A stretch of DNA of 64,000 bases from Aedoeadaptatus coxii (GTDB lineage: Bacteria; Bacillota; Clostridia; Tissierellales; Peptoniphilaceae). The notes under the pieces are model-generated. The model was not told the DNA's origin. It saw only the letters and a program-made list of their open reading frames with translations, and searched no databases. This document shows, piece by piece, positions 62,701 to 64,000 of this stretch; position 1 is the stretch's first letter, and each line of letters opens with the position of its first letter. Made by a program: the position numbers and the translations under genes. The DNA lies in the NCBI RefSeq assembly GCF_903819215.1, contig NZ_CAIJCT010000006.1. One strand, written 5' to 3'.

Positions 62701-63754
62701 NNNNNNNNNNNNNNNNNNNNNNNNNNNNNNNNNNNNNNNNNNNNNNNNNNNNNNNNNNNNNNNNNNNNNNNAGTATAAACCAATCATGGTAGATGTAAGC
62801 TTCGACAAAGGCGAAGGAAGCGGAAACAAAGATAAAGTATCCGTAGCCAAGGGAAGCGAATACACCTTGCCAAACAGCGACGGCTTTACTGCTCCCGAAA
62901 ATAAAGAATTTGCAGGTTGGGAAGTAAACGGCAATAAATTGAAAGCCGGCGATAAAATTAAGGTAGATAAAAATACTATTGTCAAGGCGCTTTGGAAAGC
63001 GAAACCCGCTGATCCGAGCAAACCCGACGCTCCCGCAGTGGATCGCGGCGATTACTTGATCCTTGAAAAGGTCGAACCCACTGAACCGAAAGTCGACTGG
63101 GAAATCGGCCGTCACTACAAGTATCTTTACGGCTATCCCGACGGATCCGTCCATCCCGAAGGACAAATCACTCGCGCCGAAGCGGCAGGTCTGATCGCTC
63201 GTTTGGCGGAATTGGATTTAAGCAATAAAGCAAAACCCAATTTCAAAGACACGCCGTCGAGATGGTATAATTCCGCCATTAATGTCATGGTGTCGAAGGA
63301 TCTCATGTTCGCTGACAAGAACGGCAACTTCCGACCCAACGAACCCATTACCCGTGGGGAATTCGCGAGAGCGCTCTATTATATCGACAAGAAGAATAAT
63401 GTAGTGGCACCTTTTGCCGATGTGAAAGGTCACGAATTTGAAGCTGCCATTAACCAAGCCTACGGCAATGGCCGCATTGCAGGTTACCCCGACGGAAGCT
63501 TCAGACCCGATGCCTATATTCAAAGAGCGGAAGCGGCGAGAATGCTTAACCAATATGCCGATCGCAGTGTTTCCCTCGAAGGTATGGCAGGGGTTAAAAA
63601 GGATGTCATCCGCTTTACCGACATTAACGAAAGCCACTGGGCTTATTACGAAGTTATGGAAGCGGCCAACACCCACGATTACCGACGTGCTAAAGGCACC
63701 TTACCTGAAACATGGGTACGTATTATCCAAAAAGATGATCGCGTGGCACGCTAA
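59790..63754 (+). CDS. SLH-anchored surface protein with InlB-B-type repeats, interrupted by an assembly gap
   Basis: The 5' part (from ATG 59790, AGAAAGGAAG upstream) has a signal peptide, Ig-like/beta-rich modules and a long AT-rich domain region. From about 62042 come InlB-B-type repeats (GxGxxxK..YTLP..FTAPENKEFAGW), nearly identical from 62253. After the N run the repeat continues and ends in three SLH modules (YGYPDGSVHPEGQITRAEA; NFRPNEPITRGEFARALY; AGYPDGSFRPDAYIQRAEA) to TAA 63754. The two sides are out of frame across 99 Ns but come into frame if the true gap is 13 bases plus a multiple of 219. I therefore call one gene of at least 1292 residues. The central part's codon use differs from both ends. 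Confidence 0.85.
62253..62965 (+). repeat. Tandem 219-bp (73-residue) repeats
   Basis: Copy one (62253-62471) and copy two (62472-62672, cut by the gap) differ at only a few bases. A further copy starts at 62777 and diverges near its end. Period 219 is in frame. Copy number is uncertain because of the gap. Confidence 0.9.
62673..62771. other. Assembly gap (99 Ns) inside the repeat array
   Basis: The left flank ends in AACGAAAACACA and the right flank begins AGTATAAACC. In the intact repeat junction (near 62450-62476) exactly 13 bases separate these two strings, so the missing sequence is 13 bases or 13 plus whole 219-bp units, not 99. Confidence 0.95.
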
Positions 63755-63764
63755 GTATAAAGTG

Positions 63765-63800
63765 AAAAATCGACACGATATGATTCGTGTCGATTTTTTT
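63765..63800 (+). terminator. Terminator after the SLH repeat protein
   Basis: AAATCGACACG and CGTGTCGATTT pair around ATATGATT with a seven-T run. Confidence 0.88.
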
Positions 63801-63874
63801 GTGCGAATGTGTTTTTCTAAAACTCATTCTGAAGAATATATCTTTCAAAAGCAAATCATTCATTCAAAATAATT

Positions 63875-63929
63875 TTTTAGGAGGAGGGAATAGGGCGTTG
63901 CGATTCGCCCTCTTTCCCTCCTCCTAAAA
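63875..63929. repeat. Long near-perfect hairpin
   Basis: Bases 63875-63897 pair with 63906-63929: a 16-bp purine-rich arm (TTTTAGGAGGAGGGAA), a small bulge, then GGGCG/CGCCC, and an 8-base loop. One strand is very purine-rich. There is no T run on the plus side after the stem (AAAAC follows... CTCCTTCC), so it does not look like a standard plus-strand terminator. Confidence 0.8.
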
Positions 63930-63955
63930 CCTCCTTCCTTTCCACCCTAACGCTT

Positions 63956-63985
63956 TTTAGATGTCTAAACGGCTAACGCCGTTTA
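63956..63985. repeat. Overlapping palindromes near the window end
   Basis: TTTAGATGTCTAAA (63956-63969) overlaps TAAACGGC-TAAC-GCCGTTTA (63966-63985). The two hairpins share bases and so would exclude each other in RNA. No gene is seen from 63801 to 64000. Confidence 0.75.
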
Positions 63986-64000
63986 ATTCCTATTGGGCTG

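Noticed and set aside
62054..63166. Long minus-strand open frames across the repeat region and the N run
   Set aside because: They are antisense shadows of the repeat protein, cross the Ns, lack a ribosome-binding site and have no recognisable sequence.
1..64000. Insertion sequences, prophage or integrative elements
   Set aside because: No transposase, integrase, recombinase or phage structural gene is found, and there are no direct-repeat boundaries around the AT-rich genes.

Overview
The window looks like a piece of chromosome from a low- to mid-GC anaerobic Firmicute, most likely a Tissierellia/Peptoniphilaceae-type anaerobic coccus (inference). The grounds are SAM-I and TPP riboswitches, strong GGAGG ribosome-binding sites, TTGACA/TATAAT promoters, S-layer-homology (SLH) surface proteins, two 4-hydroxybutyrate/butyryl-type CoA-transferases, a double-cubane-cluster reductase with its activase, and no respiratory genes. 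I see no insertion sequence, prophage, CRISPR array or rRNA operon. One run of 99 Ns (62673-62771) marks an assembly gap inside a tandem repeat.

Layout. 55-3872: promoter, TPP riboswitch, terminator, then thiM-thiE-thiD-thiC (HMP made by ThiC, thiazole salvaged by ThiM; no thiazole-synthesis genes here). 3873-7171: a cyclase-family hydrolase convergent with a class A penicillin-binding protein. 7307-12918: a broken P1-family peptidase, an ECF transporter S component, coaX, dus, then greA-lysS behind a perfect consensus promoter with a leader hairpin. 12941-17426: a nitrilase-family amidase and an LRR/SLH surface protein. 17462-20236: two tandem CoA-transferase paralogues. 20244-26971: a SAM-I riboswitch, metK, recD2, comF, an MBOAT acyltransferase and its SGNH-like partner, with no terminator seen between metK and the end. 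27071-28694: ECF sigma factor and DUF4179 anti-sigma-like protein. 28704-33112: phzF-like and yihY/brkB-like genes, a two-component system, hpf.

33124-42442 is a tight seven-gene same-strand cluster: ArAE-type membrane protein, a 554-residue protein I cannot place, a stalk-domain/propeller-like secreted protein, a polysaccharide deacetylase, MurJ, a MoxR-type AAA+ ATPase and a VWA protein. It is the best candidate here for an undescribed envelope system. 42714-45274 is an EF-hand/LRR/stalk-domain surface protein. 45361-48744 is a four-gene redox operon: class V aminotransferase (cysteine-desulfurase-like), DUF3343, ASKHA activase, double-cubane reductase. 48793-50259 holds an MBL-fold hydrolase, a ferritin-like protein and tRNA-Pro(GGG).

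50260-64000 is surface-protein territory: a palindrome-rich AT-rich intergenic region, a giant SLH-anchored subtilisin (2199 aa), mgtE, a small membrane protein, and an SLH protein with near-identical 219-bp repeats that spans the assembly gap. The last 130 bases form a dense set of hairpins with no gene.

The overall theme is envelope building (PBP, MurJ, deacetylase, MBOAT, SLH proteins) together with cofactor supply (thiamine, CoA, SAM) and strictly anaerobic CoA/radical-type metabolism. Many start codons were moved from the longest-ORF start to the one with a correctly spaced ribosome-binding site.
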